DNA from: CAYVVT01 sp964454335
GTDB taxonomy: Bacteria > Fidelibacterota > UBA8477 > JABMPR01
Direction: 5' to 3'
Assembly (NCBI GenBank): GCA_964454335.1
Contig: CAYVVT010000016.1
Span: forward strand, 1 to 64,000
DNA length: 64,000 nt
Below the pieces are notes generated by a model. It was not told the DNA's origin. It did no database searches and was given only the letters and a program-made list of their open reading frames with translations. Below, piece by piece: positions 1 to 7,291 of this stretch. The position numbers were made by a program, and so were the translations under genes. Position 1 is the first letter of the stretch; each line of letters opens with the position of its first letter.

Positions 1-64
1 GCAGCCCGGTTAGCGCGCTTGACTGGGGGTCAAGAGGTCGGGAGTTCAAATCTCCCCGTTCCGA
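1..64 (+). tRNA. tRNA-Pro(GGG), 5' end cut by the window
   Basis: The anticodon arm is CTTGA / CTGGGGG / TCAAG, which gives anticodon GGG (proline, codon CCC). The T arm is GGGAG / TTCAAAT / CTCCC. The 3' acceptor strand CGTTCCG is followed by discriminator A at 64. The 5' acceptor strand and part of the D arm lie before base 1. No CCA is encoded (the next bases are CTTC), so CCA must be added after transcription. A strong hairpin terminator follows at once, so this is a transcript end. Confidence 0.93.
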
Positions 65-69
65 CTTCA

Positions 70-96
70 AAAGGGTGGCAAATGCCACCCTTTCTC
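70..96 (+). terminator. Intrinsic terminator of tRNA-Pro
   Basis: An 11-bp stem AAAGGGTGGCA / TGCCACCCTTT with a 2-nt spacer is followed by TCTCGTCTTC. It sits 6 nt after the tRNA 3' end. Confidence 0.8.
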
Positions 97-106
97 GTCT
101 TCACTC

Positions 107-185
107 GAATATCGAACACCGAATAAGGAATGCAGAATTTGGAAGGTTCCTCCTTCTTCAATCGATATTCCTTGTTCGACATTCT
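107..185. repeat. Imperfect inverted repeat downstream of tRNA-Pro
   Basis: The left arm (107-131: GAATATCGAAC..AATAAGGAAT) and the right arm (160-185: ATCGATATTCCTTGTTCGAC..) are approximate reverse complements, rich in TCGAA/TTCGA and AAGGAAT/ATTCCTT. The arms flank a GGAAGGTTCCTCCTTC core. It looks like a small non-coding palindromic repeat of the kind that spreads between genes. The short forward reading frame across it (130-324) has no protein-like character. Confidence 0.5.
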
Positions 186-195
186 GAGTTCAATG

Positions 196-287
196 AGGTC
201 GGGAGTTCAGCCGGAGCTTGAGTTTAGCGAAAGCGGAGACTGGCGAGCGGAACGAAGTGTAGTTAAAGCCAAAGCTCCCCTTCCGAC
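196..287 (+). repeat. Duplicate of the tRNA-Pro 3' end, interrupted in the T loop
   Basis: Bases 196-209 (AGGTCGGGAGTTCA) repeat bases 36-49 of the tRNA-Pro, and 275-287 (CTCCCCTTCCGAC) repeat its 3' end at 52-65 with one base missing. Between them, where the tRNA has a few T-loop bases, lie about 65 extra bases that begin GGAGCTT and end AAGCTCC, so the insert could fold back on itself. There is no anticodon arm, so it cannot be a functional tRNA. Confidence 0.75.
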
Positions 288-290
288 AAA

Positions 291-325
291 AAAAGGTAGA
301 TCTCTCTACCCTGATTCTTTTTAAT
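291..325 (+). terminator. Hairpin with T-rich tail after the tRNA fragment
   Basis: GGTAGA / TCTC / TCTACC (295-310) is preceded by an A run and followed by CTGATTCTTTTT. It has the form of an intrinsic terminator and may be part of the duplicated tRNA-end unit. Confidence 0.5.
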
Positions 326-366
326 AGCAGGAATTACGGTAAGTCTACTTCGGAACCATCCGGGAA

Positions 367-834
367 TTATGCGCACAGTCTCTCTTGCTCGGAGCTTGCC
401 CCATCTTGACTCACCCATGCCACTGCCTTCCGGCAATCTGTGAACAACTGGACGATCAAGCCTCGGTTCCGCACGACGTTCTCTATAAAACTGGGACTCT
501 GCTTATACTCACCACTAATAAGGATCCCTATCCTTGCGCTGATCCCTCCCCGTAACAGATGACCGAGATATCTCTTTGCGATGGCACGCAAGAACTGGTA
601 GCGGCTGATGAAGGATACGCTCCCGGTAGACTCTCTGAAATCTACGATGAGCTGTCGTGATTCCCTGCGGTACAGTAAATCAAAGATCTGATCAACGGTC
701 CTCAAAGCACCGGCATGATCAATCCAGGTGCTGAAATCAATATCGATCCTAACCACGAGGATATCACCGACAAATCTCTTTGAAACACCATCATGAACCT
801 GATCACTCTGTGTAAGTATTCTCGTACCTGCCAC
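367..834 (-). CDS. SpoIIAA/STAS-like protein (paralogue 1)
   Basis: This is a 155-aa soluble protein of unknown role. Alternating beta and alpha segments and a pattern of one long helix followed by LIVDFRESTGSV and a C-terminal KAVAWV helix resemble the SpoIIAA/STAS-like fold. It is a diverged paralogue of the next gene upstream: both carry a SFIxR(Y/F)Q stretch mid-protein and end in SF(I/T)E..xxNR..xxxL......A.xW. I chose the GTG at 834 rather than the GTG at 855 because AAGGAGAG lies 5-6 nt in front of it. A good promoter lies just upstream. The fold call is inference. Confidence 0.6.
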   Translation of the reverse strand: MAGTRILTQSDQVHDGVSKRFVGDILVVRIDIDFSTWIDHAGALRTVDQIFDLLYRRESRQLIVDFRESTGSVSFISRYQFLRAIAKRYLGHLLRGGISARIGILISGEYKQSPSFIENVVRNRGLIVQLFTDCRKAVAWVSQDGASSEQERLCA

Positions 835-879
835 GACTCTCTCCTTTTCCTGCACTGCCCCGATCCCTCGAGGCGGCCC

Positions 880-908
880 TATATAGACGAGAAGTGCTCT
901 GATTACAA
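880..908 (-). promoter_or_regulatory. Sigma-70-type promoter for the STAS-like gene
   Basis: On the minus strand, TTGTAA (903-908) and TATATA (880-885) are separated by exactly 17 nt. The predicted start point is about 35-40 nt before the GTG at 834. Confidence 0.6.
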
Positions 909-1027
909 GTAGTAACTATAGTATGAGTGACTAAGATCAAATCTCTCGAAAATGATCTGCATTTTGTGATTCTGCCGGAATGATTATTCGGGGCTGACAA
1001 TGTGGTGAGGGCAGTGTTGGATTGAGA

Positions 1028-1423
1028 TCAGTCTACATCAAGCCACAGCTTCGCTTCACCTATATTCTTACAGAGTTTGAAACGAATGCTACGATTCTCA
1101 GCAGCCGTTTCTGTGAATGAGGCTCTTTCTATTTCTTCCTCGTTCATCACCATGGCTGTGCGCAGAAGACTGCCACCCAACATGACATGACGGATCTGCT
1201 CACGTGCCATGCCCGCTATGGTCTGGAAACGCTTGATGAAACTTCGCTGGCCAGTGGTTTGACTCATGTCCAGGATCAGTTTGGCGATACCTTCCTCACG
1301 TGCTATGCGCATGAGGTCGCGTGACGCGTTGATCGCTTCACTTACGGGCTGGTTGCCTACATCCCCCTTAACAATTACAAGCAAGTAACTCGGGTGCTGT
1401 TCAATCGTCCAGGATGTAGTCAT
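1028..1423 (-). CDS. SpoIIAA/STAS-like protein (paralogue 2)
   Basis: This 131-aa soluble protein starts at the ATG that gives MTTSWTIEQHPSYLL. The open frame runs further upstream, but that extension looks non-coding. The layout is a beta strand (YLLVIVKGDV), a helix, LILDMSQTTGQ, a helix, then NRSIRFKLCKNIGEAKLWL at the end, as in small STAS/SpoIIAA-like proteins. It is paralogous to 367-834 and lies 190 nt upstream of it on the same strand. Such proteins often act as regulators or partners in signalling, but nothing here names a partner. No clear ribosome site precedes the ATG. Confidence 0.55.
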   Translation of the reverse strand: MTTSWTIEQHPSYLLVIVKGDVGNQPVSEAINASRDLMRIAREEGIAKLILDMSQTTGQRSFIKRFQTIAGMAREQIRHVMLGGSLLRTAMVMNEEEIERASFTETAAENRSIRFKLCKNIGEAKLWLDVD

Positions 1424-1567
1424 ACGAGTATAAATTAAAGGAACAATCTTAAGAATGTGTGTAACTTTTAATTTTAGTTTTCGGAACCATACCTTGCAAT
1501 CCGAGTTACACAAAATACCTGATCTAACACAATCATATATCTGCAATACGATGAAGGAGAACCCGTT

Positions 1568-1972
1568 ATGACAACCAAGGAGAAGCTTGATCTGTTATGG
1601 AAATACCTGTTGCTGGTTATACTGGTATTTGGATTTATCTATCTCGGTAAAGCCAGACATGCACCCCTTCCCGGGCATGGTATGGGTCCACATGCGAAGA
1701 TGTGGATCGATGATGACTGCGACTTCAAAGGCATGAAAGGTCTGGAAGGACTTGATATGGATATCGATATCGAGGCTTTGATAGATGCCGGTGATTCGAG
1801 TATCAAGGTGATCATCAATGGGGAGGAAGCTTCGCTGGAGGATCTTGAGGACATGGATCTGGATCTGCTCATGGGCGATGATCACAAGATCATCGTGAAG
1901 AAATCACACAAGAGCGGTAAGGGGCCGCACAAGAAGATCATCAGGATGGAAATCGACTCCGGGGAAGAGTAA
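1568..1972 (+). CDS. Small membrane-anchored acidic/basic protein, unknown
   Basis: This 134-aa protein has one transmembrane segment at residues 11-26 and a short His/Pro/Gly/Met-rich stretch (HAPLPGHGMGPHAKM). A long acidic middle (repeats of LDMDIDIEAL and LEDLEDMDLDLL) precedes a basic Lys/His tail (HKIIVKKSHKSGKGPHKK). A good ribosome site (AAGGAGA) precedes the ATG. It is divergent from the STAS-like gene. The His and acidic residues could bind metal or a polycation, but I recognise no family. Confidence 0.65.
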   Translation: MTTKEKLDLLWKYLLLVILVFGFIYLGKARHAPLPGHGMGPHAKMWIDDDCDFKGMKGLEGLDMDIDIEALIDAGDSSIKVIINGEEASLEDLEDMDLDLLMGDDHKIIVKKSHKSGKGPHKKIIRMEIDSGEE

Positions 1973-1992
1973 AGCAGAGTTCCCTGGAGATT

Positions 1993-2020
1993 TTGAGAGC
2001 CGCTCAGCGCTGTCTCTCAA
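1993..2020. terminator. Possible bidirectional hairpin
   Basis: TTGAGAG / CTCTCAA with an inner CGC-TCA-GCG stem lies between the convergent gene ends at 1972 and 2045. The T tract is poor, so function is uncertain. Confidence 0.35.
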
Positions 2021-2044
2021 CTGTTCTACGACACGTACTCGTTC

Positions 2045-2995
2045 CTAATCGACTATCACTGCCAGTGCGGACATGATCTCGCGTAGTTGTGTATCACCCG
2101 CAGGACGGTTCAGCAGGGTGCCATTAACCATCAGACTGCTTGATCCACCTCCATCCAGATTCAGTGCCTGCCGACAACCCAGACCGACCATGATGTGTGC
2201 GAGTTCCTGGAGATCGACACCGCGGCTGCTGTACTGTCTTCCATCTACAACCAGCAGAATAAGATCACCACGAGCAGTAACTCCGGCTGCCGTCCGAGGA
2301 TGCACCTCAGGTATGCTGGTACCAAAGAATACCTCAGATTCCCAGGCAACATCGATCTTGCCGTCTTTGATCAGCTGTGGTCCGCCACCAAGAATATCGC
2401 CATCGTCCCAGTAACGCGCAAAACGACGGGATGGTCTCTCCCCAGGTGATCCTTCGGCATTGGGAATCGGTACCGACCACTGGAACAACGAATCATTGTG
2501 ACGCGAGATCCAGCCGATGCGGACACTGTCGCTGAATCCAATGGCGGCGCGATTCACGGGAAAACTCGATTCACCACGAATGACGGAAGGTGTAGGCGCC
2601 TGGATCAGTTCACCATCGATCCGTAAGACGCCGACATGATTTGCCGGATCAAGATCCATGCGGAAATATCCGCCATTTATGACGACAGCTGCTCCGGTCT
2701 GCTGATAGAGATCAGCAATCGTCTCGCGGCGGTCGACATCATCAGAGATGATCACCTCTGTGCTGATCTCATCACGGCGTTCCTCAACACGGATGTACCA
2801 GGCTTTCAATTTGGGATCATCGAGCTCAGCGTGATGTACATCGATCCCCTCGGGTAACTGCCTGTTGAGCGAATCGATGGGCATCCAGTTCAGGACCCAT
2901 TGGGGGGCAGTTTTGCGATCATAGCCCTGCCTTGGTGCTGGATCACAGCCCACGATCAAAAGAAAAACGGATAGAAGTGCTGTAAATCTGGTCAA
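2045..2995 (-). CDS. Phosphodiester glycosidase (NAGPA-like) lipoprotein
   Basis: This 316-aa protein carries a lipoprotein signal (FTALLSVFLLIVGC). The body has the hallmarks of the NAGPA/DUF2233 family: VVINGGYFRMD, GDILGGGPQLIKDGK, HPRTAAGV, and near the end LNLDGGGSSSLMVNG. Members remove sugar groups from phosphodiesters at the cell surface. I chose the TTG at 2995: it follows GGGGGGAG and overlaps the stop of the upstream gene as TTGA, a layout typical of translational coupling. The longer open frame (to 3256) runs inside the transporter gene and is not protein-like. Confidence 0.8.
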   Translation of the reverse strand: MTRFTALLSVFLLIVGCDPAPRQGYDRKTAPQWVLNWMPIDSLNRQLPEGIDVHHAELDDPKLKAWYIRVEERRDEISTEVIISDDVDRRETIADLYQQTGAAVVINGGYFRMDLDPANHVGVLRIDGELIQAPTPSVIRGESSFPVNRAAIGFSDSVRIGWISRHNDSLFQWSVPIPNAEGSPGERPSRRFARYWDDGDILGGGPQLIKDGKIDVAWESEVFFGTSIPEVHPRTAAGVTARGDLILLVVDGRQYSSRGVDLQELAHIMVGLGCRQALNLDGGGSSSLMVNGTLLNRPAGDTQLREIMSALAVIVD

Positions 2996-3918
2996 TCTGT
3001 TCGATCTCCCCCCGTTGCTAAATGCTTTCTGCCAGACTGATTGATCAAGTATACGGCTAAAATAGATAATGTGCCACCCAGCAACGTGAAGATCTCCAGA
3101 CGCTCCTTCAGCACGAGCATGCTGAAGAACATGGCACTCACTGGAACAGTAAAAATGAACGCACTGGCCTTGGTGGAACCCAGCCGGACCGTCGCGACAA
3201 AATAGACCGATGTGGCAAAAGCCATTGCTCCAAAGGAAATGGAGACCATGTTCCACCAGAATTTCTGATCCAGGGTGAAAACGACGAAGAGGTCAGCCGG
3301 TTTGACTAAAAACACAGACAACAGGGCAGCGACGACGTAAACCCAGAAACTGAATACCAGGCTGGACATGTGCGTTCGGGTACGCGAGGATACGAGTGTC
3401 AGGAAGGCCCAGGAACCCGCACAGGCTAAAAAGTATATGTTGCCGCTGCGCCACAGGCCCTCCCAGCCATGCACCCAGACCTGTAGGATCAGCGTTCCGC
3501 CGATGAGGCCCAGGATTACACCGATCAACTCAGCGCGACCGGGACGGTGTCCACTGACCATGGCCACCAGGATGAATGTCAGGACCGGATTCAGTGTCGT
3601 AACCAGTACTCCACCAACCCCCGCTGATCCGATACGTGTTCCGGTGAAATAGAAAACATTGTAAAGAGCGATGAGTACCCCGCCACTCAACACTGCCAGG
3701 AGAGCTGAACGGTCCAGCCGAAGCGATTGACGTCGATAGAGCAGGAATGGCAGCATGGCGAGCGAAGAGATGAAGAAGCGCCAGAACATGAGTAGTGAAG
3801 CTGGCAATTCATAATCGCCCAACAGCTTTCCGTTGGTCCAGGAAAGACCCCACAGGCACATGGCCAGGATCATCGCGAGATATAGCAGCCAGTTGTTTTT
3901 CATCGTCCCAAAGCTCAC
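2992..3918 (-). CDS. EamA/DMT-family transporter
   Basis: This 308-aa integral membrane protein has about ten hydrophobic segments and the internal duplication of the drug/metabolite transporter superfamily (for example MCLWGLSWTNGKLL in the first half, and VPVSAMFFSMLVLKERLE near the end). It probably exports a small metabolite; the substrate cannot be read from sequence. The GTG start at 3918 gives MSFGTMKNNWLL; an ATG five codons later is also possible. Its stop overlaps the TTG start of the glycosidase lipoprotein. Confidence 0.85.
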   Translation of the reverse strand: MSFGTMKNNWLLYLAMILAMCLWGLSWTNGKLLGDYELPASLLMFWRFFISSLAMLPFLLYRRQSLRLDRSALLAVLSGGVLIALYNVFYFTGTRIGSAGVGGVLVTTLNPVLTFILVAMVSGHRPGRAELIGVILGLIGGTLILQVWVHGWEGLWRSGNIYFLACAGSWAFLTLVSSRTRTHMSSLVFSFWVYVVAALLSVFLVKPADLFVVFTLDQKFWWNMVSISFGAMAFATSVYFVATVRLGSTKASAFIFTVPVSAMFFSMLVLKERLEIFTLLGGTLSILAVYLINQSGRKHLATGGDRTD

Positions 3919-4035
3919 TTCAGCTCAGACACGAGCATCAATATGATGGATTTACCAACCAATCCAAGCTCAGATTACTGGTGGTGGTACAAGGGTAAAT
4001 CCACCACGCCGGGATTTCTGCAGGCCCCTCAATAG

Positions 4036-4061
4036 AAAGGGCCCTCCAGGGAGGGCCCTTT
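4036..4061 (-). terminator. Terminator of the malic enzyme gene
   Basis: An 11-bp stem AAAGGGCCCTC / GAGGGCCCTTT with a 4-nt loop is followed on the minus strand by TTTCTATT. It lies 20 nt after the stop at 4081. Confidence 0.8.
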
Positions 4062-4080
4062 ATCCGGTCCTTATTGATTA

Positions 4081-5778
4081 TCAGTCTTCGACTGCGATGT
4101 AGCGTGGATATTCCGGCCGGTACATATTTTTTCGTACGTGTGTGAGGATATCAACTGGCTCGGGCTCACTGGCCAGACCCTCATCGTATGCCAGCCTGCA
4201 GACGGCAGCGGCTATTGCGCAGGAGATCTGCCTGATCTTGGTCAGATCGGGGTACACCGTGCCGGTCTCCAATTCCTCGTCGGTAACCATGTGAGCCAGT
4301 GTCTTGGCTGCCGTGAAGAACATGCTGTCGGTGACTTTGGTAGCCCCACAAATGGCGGCTCCAAGACCAACTCCCGGGAAAATGAACATGTTATTGCCCT
4401 GTCCCGGCACATAGATCTTGCCCTCCAGACGGACGGGATCAAAAGGACTTCCGCTGGCAAAGATAGCCTCGCCGGCGGTCCAGGTATAGGCCTGCTCAGC
4501 GGTGCATTCTGATTTCGTCGTTGGATTGGACAGTGCGAATACGATGGGTTTCTCACAATGTTTGTGCATTGTCTTGACCACATCCTCGGTGAAGGTCTGC
4601 GGTTGCCCGCTCACACCGACCAGGATGGTGGGTTTAACCTGTTTTGTAACTTCCAACAGGCCCTCGATGCTCTTCTCATCCCTGGCATATGGTATCTTAT
4701 GGTCCTGAAGTTTCCCCTTGCGCTTAGTCGTAACCAGCCCCTTTGAATCTAGCAGCCAGAAGCGTTTACGGGCCTCTTCAAGAGAAATCCCGCTCTCCTC
4801 CACCATTCCGGCGCAGATCATGTCAGCTATACCGACAGCCGCTGATCCGGCTCCATAGAAAATGATACGCTGATCTGCCAGCTTCTCCCCCTTGGCTCGC
4901 AACGCTCCAAGCAATCCGGCAAGTGCAACGGCTCCGGTTCCCTGAATATCGTCATTAAAACAAAGGACTTCGTCGCGGTACTTGTTCAGCAGTGGGAAGG
5001 CCTTGTCATTGGTGAAATCTTCCCATTGGATCAACACTTTGGGCCAGCGGGCTACTGCAGCTTTTACAAATTCATCAACGAATTCATAAAACTCATCACC
5101 ATGGACCCGACGCTGATTGATCCCCAGATAGAGCGGATCATTCAGCAGATCTTCATTGTCTGTGCCGACGTCGATGAGGATCGGCAGTGTCTTGCATGGA
5201 TACAGCCCGGCTCCAGCTACGTACAGCGCCAGTTTACCAATGGGTATGCCCATTCCATTCGCACCCAGATCTCCTAGACCCAGGATCCTGCTGCCATCAG
5301 AGACCACAATGATGTCAACGACGTCCTCGGGCCAATTCTCCAGCACTTCAGCCACTCTGCCCTTCTCATGCAGACTGAGATACATGCCGCGGTTCTTGCG
5401 GTAGATATGTCCGAACTGTTGACAAGCAAATCCGACGACAGGGGTGTAGACTATGGGCGTCATTTCCATGAGGTTCTCCATGAGAACCTTGTAGTACAGG
5501 GTTTCGTTGCGGTCATGCAGAGCGGCAAGGAAAATGAACTTCTCCATGGGATCTGTCTTACGTCGGTAGTTTTCCATTACCCGCTGCACCTGGGTATCCA
5601 TGTCACCCACGTGTGGTGGGACCAATCCCCGCAAACCGAGAGCATCGCGCTCTTCAAGTGTGAATACCGTGCCCTTGTTCAGCAAGGGATCGTTCAGAAC
5701 GTCAACACCACGGTCATAAACCCGCAATGGTTCATCCGCACCATTCACCTGGTAACATTTTTTCCTGGTAAGGGCCAT
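4081..5778 (-). CDS. maeA: NAD-dependent malic enzyme
   Basis: This 565-aa protein, the same length as E. coli MaeA, decarboxylates malate to pyruvate. Family marks are MEMTPIVYTPVVGFACQQF near residue 110, the DVGTDNEDLLNDPLYLG segment, the catalytic WEDFTNDKAF and FNDDIQGTGAVALAGL metal-site motifs, the NAD fold IIFYGAGSAAVGIADM, and FALSNPT. A strong ribosome site (AAGGAGGGG) precedes the ATG. It is transcribed divergently from an OFA-type carboxylate carrier, which suggests joint use of a C3/C4 acid. Cofactor preference (NAD rather than NADP) is inferred from family type. Confidence 0.93.
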   Translation of the reverse strand: MALTRKKCYQVNGADEPLRVYDRGVDVLNDPLLNKGTVFTLEERDALGLRGLVPPHVGDMDTQVQRVMENYRRKTDPMEKFIFLAALHDRNETLYYKVLMENLMEMTPIVYTPVVGFACQQFGHIYRKNRGMYLSLHEKGRVAEVLENWPEDVVDIIVVSDGSRILGLGDLGANGMGIPIGKLALYVAGAGLYPCKTLPILIDVGTDNEDLLNDPLYLGINQRRVHGDEFYEFVDEFVKAAVARWPKVLIQWEDFTNDKAFPLLNKYRDEVLCFNDDIQGTGAVALAGLLGALRAKGEKLADQRIIFYGAGSAAVGIADMICAGMVEESGISLEEARKRFWLLDSKGLVTTKRKGKLQDHKIPYARDEKSIEGLLEVTKQVKPTILVGVSGQPQTFTEDVVKTMHKHCEKPIVFALSNPTTKSECTAEQAYTWTAGEAIFASGSPFDPVRLEGKIYVPGQGNNMFIFPGVGLGAAICGATKVTDSMFFTAAKTLAHMVTDEELETGTVYPDLTKIRQISCAIAAAVCRLAYDEGLASEPEPVDILTHVRKNMYRPEYPRYIAVED

Positions 5779-5961
5779 TATCCCCTCCTTACATAAAAAT
5801 TGCAGATCAGAAATATTACATCATCATGAATCATCATTTACTAAGCGTGAAACTAGCAAAAATGGTGCTACTCTGGCAGCATTCTTGCAAATAATTGGCT
5901 GTTCGTAAACGAATTATATGCTGATTGAAATGCGTATTGTAATTAGAAACTGGAGGATTCT

Positions 5962-7224
5962 GTGACACCTAAAAATCGTTGGTTCATTGTATTGGGTGCC
6001 ATTCTTATTCAACTCGCGCTGGGGGCGATCTATGCCTGGTCTGTGTTCACACCATCGCTGGTTGCAGCGGAATGGTCAAAAGCCGAAACCCAGGCCGTCT
6101 TCTCGGTTGGCTTGTTCTTTTTCGCCGTTGTAATGGTCATCGCCGGCAGGCTCATGCCTAAATTCGGACCGCGCAAGATCGCCATGAGCGGTGGGATCGT
6201 CCTTGGCTTAGGCTATTTGCTGGCCGGTCTCTTCGGTGGCACCAGTTTCATCAAGATCCTGATCACTATCGGCGTCATCGGTGGATCGGGTATCGGTCTG
6301 GCTTACGTGGTTCCTATCGCTGTGGGTATGCGCTGGTTCCCTGATAAAAAAGGCCTGATCACTGGGCTGGCTGTTGCTGGATTTGGTTTTGGCGCCACAC
6401 TCTGGGTCAAACTGGCCGGTAACTGGGGGAATCTCCTGGAGAGTTATGGCTTGAACATGACTTTCACCATATATGGCATTGTATTCTTCCTCATGGTCGT
6501 GATCGGTGGTATCTGGATGAACTTTCCACCTCAGGGCTGGAAACCTGAAGGTTACAATCCCGAAACCGATGGAGCCGCGGCAACTGCCACAGGCAGCGGT
6601 GAGGATTTCAATAGCAAAGAGATGCTGAAGACACCCCAGTTCCATTTCATATCTGCAACATTCGCTTTTGGTGCCAGTGCAGGCTTGATGAGTATCGGCC
6701 TGATGAAGCTCTTCCCCATGGTAGCCCTTACTGCCCGCGGTATCGATACGTCTTCCGCAAGCGCTATAGCCGGTACGGCCATGGCCATCTTCTTTGCCCT
6801 GGCAAACGGTATCGGTCGGATCGCCTGGGGAGCTATCAGTGACAAGCTGGGTCGTAAGCGTTCAGTCATGATCATGATGGTCGCGCAGGGCATCGTGGTG
6901 ATCCTGTTCCAGTGGATGGCCGCCTACCCGGCCCTGCTCTATCTGGGTGCTACACTCATCGGTTTCAATTTTGGTGGAAATTTCGCCCTGTTCCCCACCA
7001 TGACGGCAGATACCTGGGGCACCAAATATGTCGGACAGAACTATGGCTGGATCTTCCTGGCCTATGGCTTTGGCGGGATCCTTGGTCCCATCATGGGTGG
7101 TTGGCTTGGTGATATGGGTAACTTCCCGCTGGCTTTTACCATCTGTGGTATTCTCTGTCTCATCGCAGCAGGTATCATCTCACAGATCAAACCACCATCA
7201 AAACCGGCTGTGATCCCATCCTAG
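5962..7224 (+). CDS. OFA-family MFS transporter (oxalate/formate antiporter-like)
   Basis: This 420-aa, 12-helix major facilitator starts RWFIVLGAILIQLALGAIYAWSVF, the usual opening of OFA-family carriers (oxalate, formate, pyruvate or lactate type). RWFPDKKGLITGLAVAGFGFG follows helix 4, and there is a loop of about 30 residues in the middle. The GTG start has GGAGG 7 nt upstream. The divergent partner is malic enzyme, so uptake or exchange of a mono- or dicarboxylate is plausible. The substrate is not shown by sequence. Confidence 0.85.
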   Translation: MTPKNRWFIVLGAILIQLALGAIYAWSVFTPSLVAAEWSKAETQAVFSVGLFFFAVVMVIAGRLMPKFGPRKIAMSGGIVLGLGYLLAGLFGGTSFIKILITIGVIGGSGIGLAYVVPIAVGMRWFPDKKGLITGLAVAGFGFGATLWVKLAGNWGNLLESYGLNMTFTIYGIVFFLMVVIGGIWMNFPPQGWKPEGYNPETDGAAATATGSGEDFNSKEMLKTPQFHFISATFAFGASAGLMSIGLMKLFPMVALTARGIDTSSASAIAGTAMAIFFALANGIGRIAWGAISDKLGRKRSVMIMMVAQGIVVILFQWMAAYPALLYLGATLIGFNFGGNFALFPTMTADTWGTKYVGQNYGWIFLAYGFGGILGPIMGGWLGDMGNFPLAFTICGILCLIAAGIISQIKPPSKPAVIPS

Positions 7225-7240
7225 AACATCTGTAGGAATG

Positions 7241-7272
7241 AAAAAAGGGGCTGTCGGCAGCCCCTTTTTTTT
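7241..7272 (+). terminator. Bidirectional intrinsic terminator
   Basis: AAAAAAGGGGCTG / TCGG / CAGCCCC followed by eight Ts. It serves the MFS gene, and in reverse can serve mtaB, whose stop is at 7292. Confidence 0.9.
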
Positions 7273-7291
7273 ATGCAGGAAAGCCAGGGAG

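Noticed and set aside
130..324. 64-aa forward frame after tRNA-Pro
   Set aside because: It covers the inverted repeat and the tRNA fragment, has no ribosome site and no protein-like composition.
2996..3256. N-terminal extension of the phosphodiester glycosidase
   Set aside because: This part is the shadow of the EamA transporter. The lipoprotein signal begins right after the TTG at 2995.
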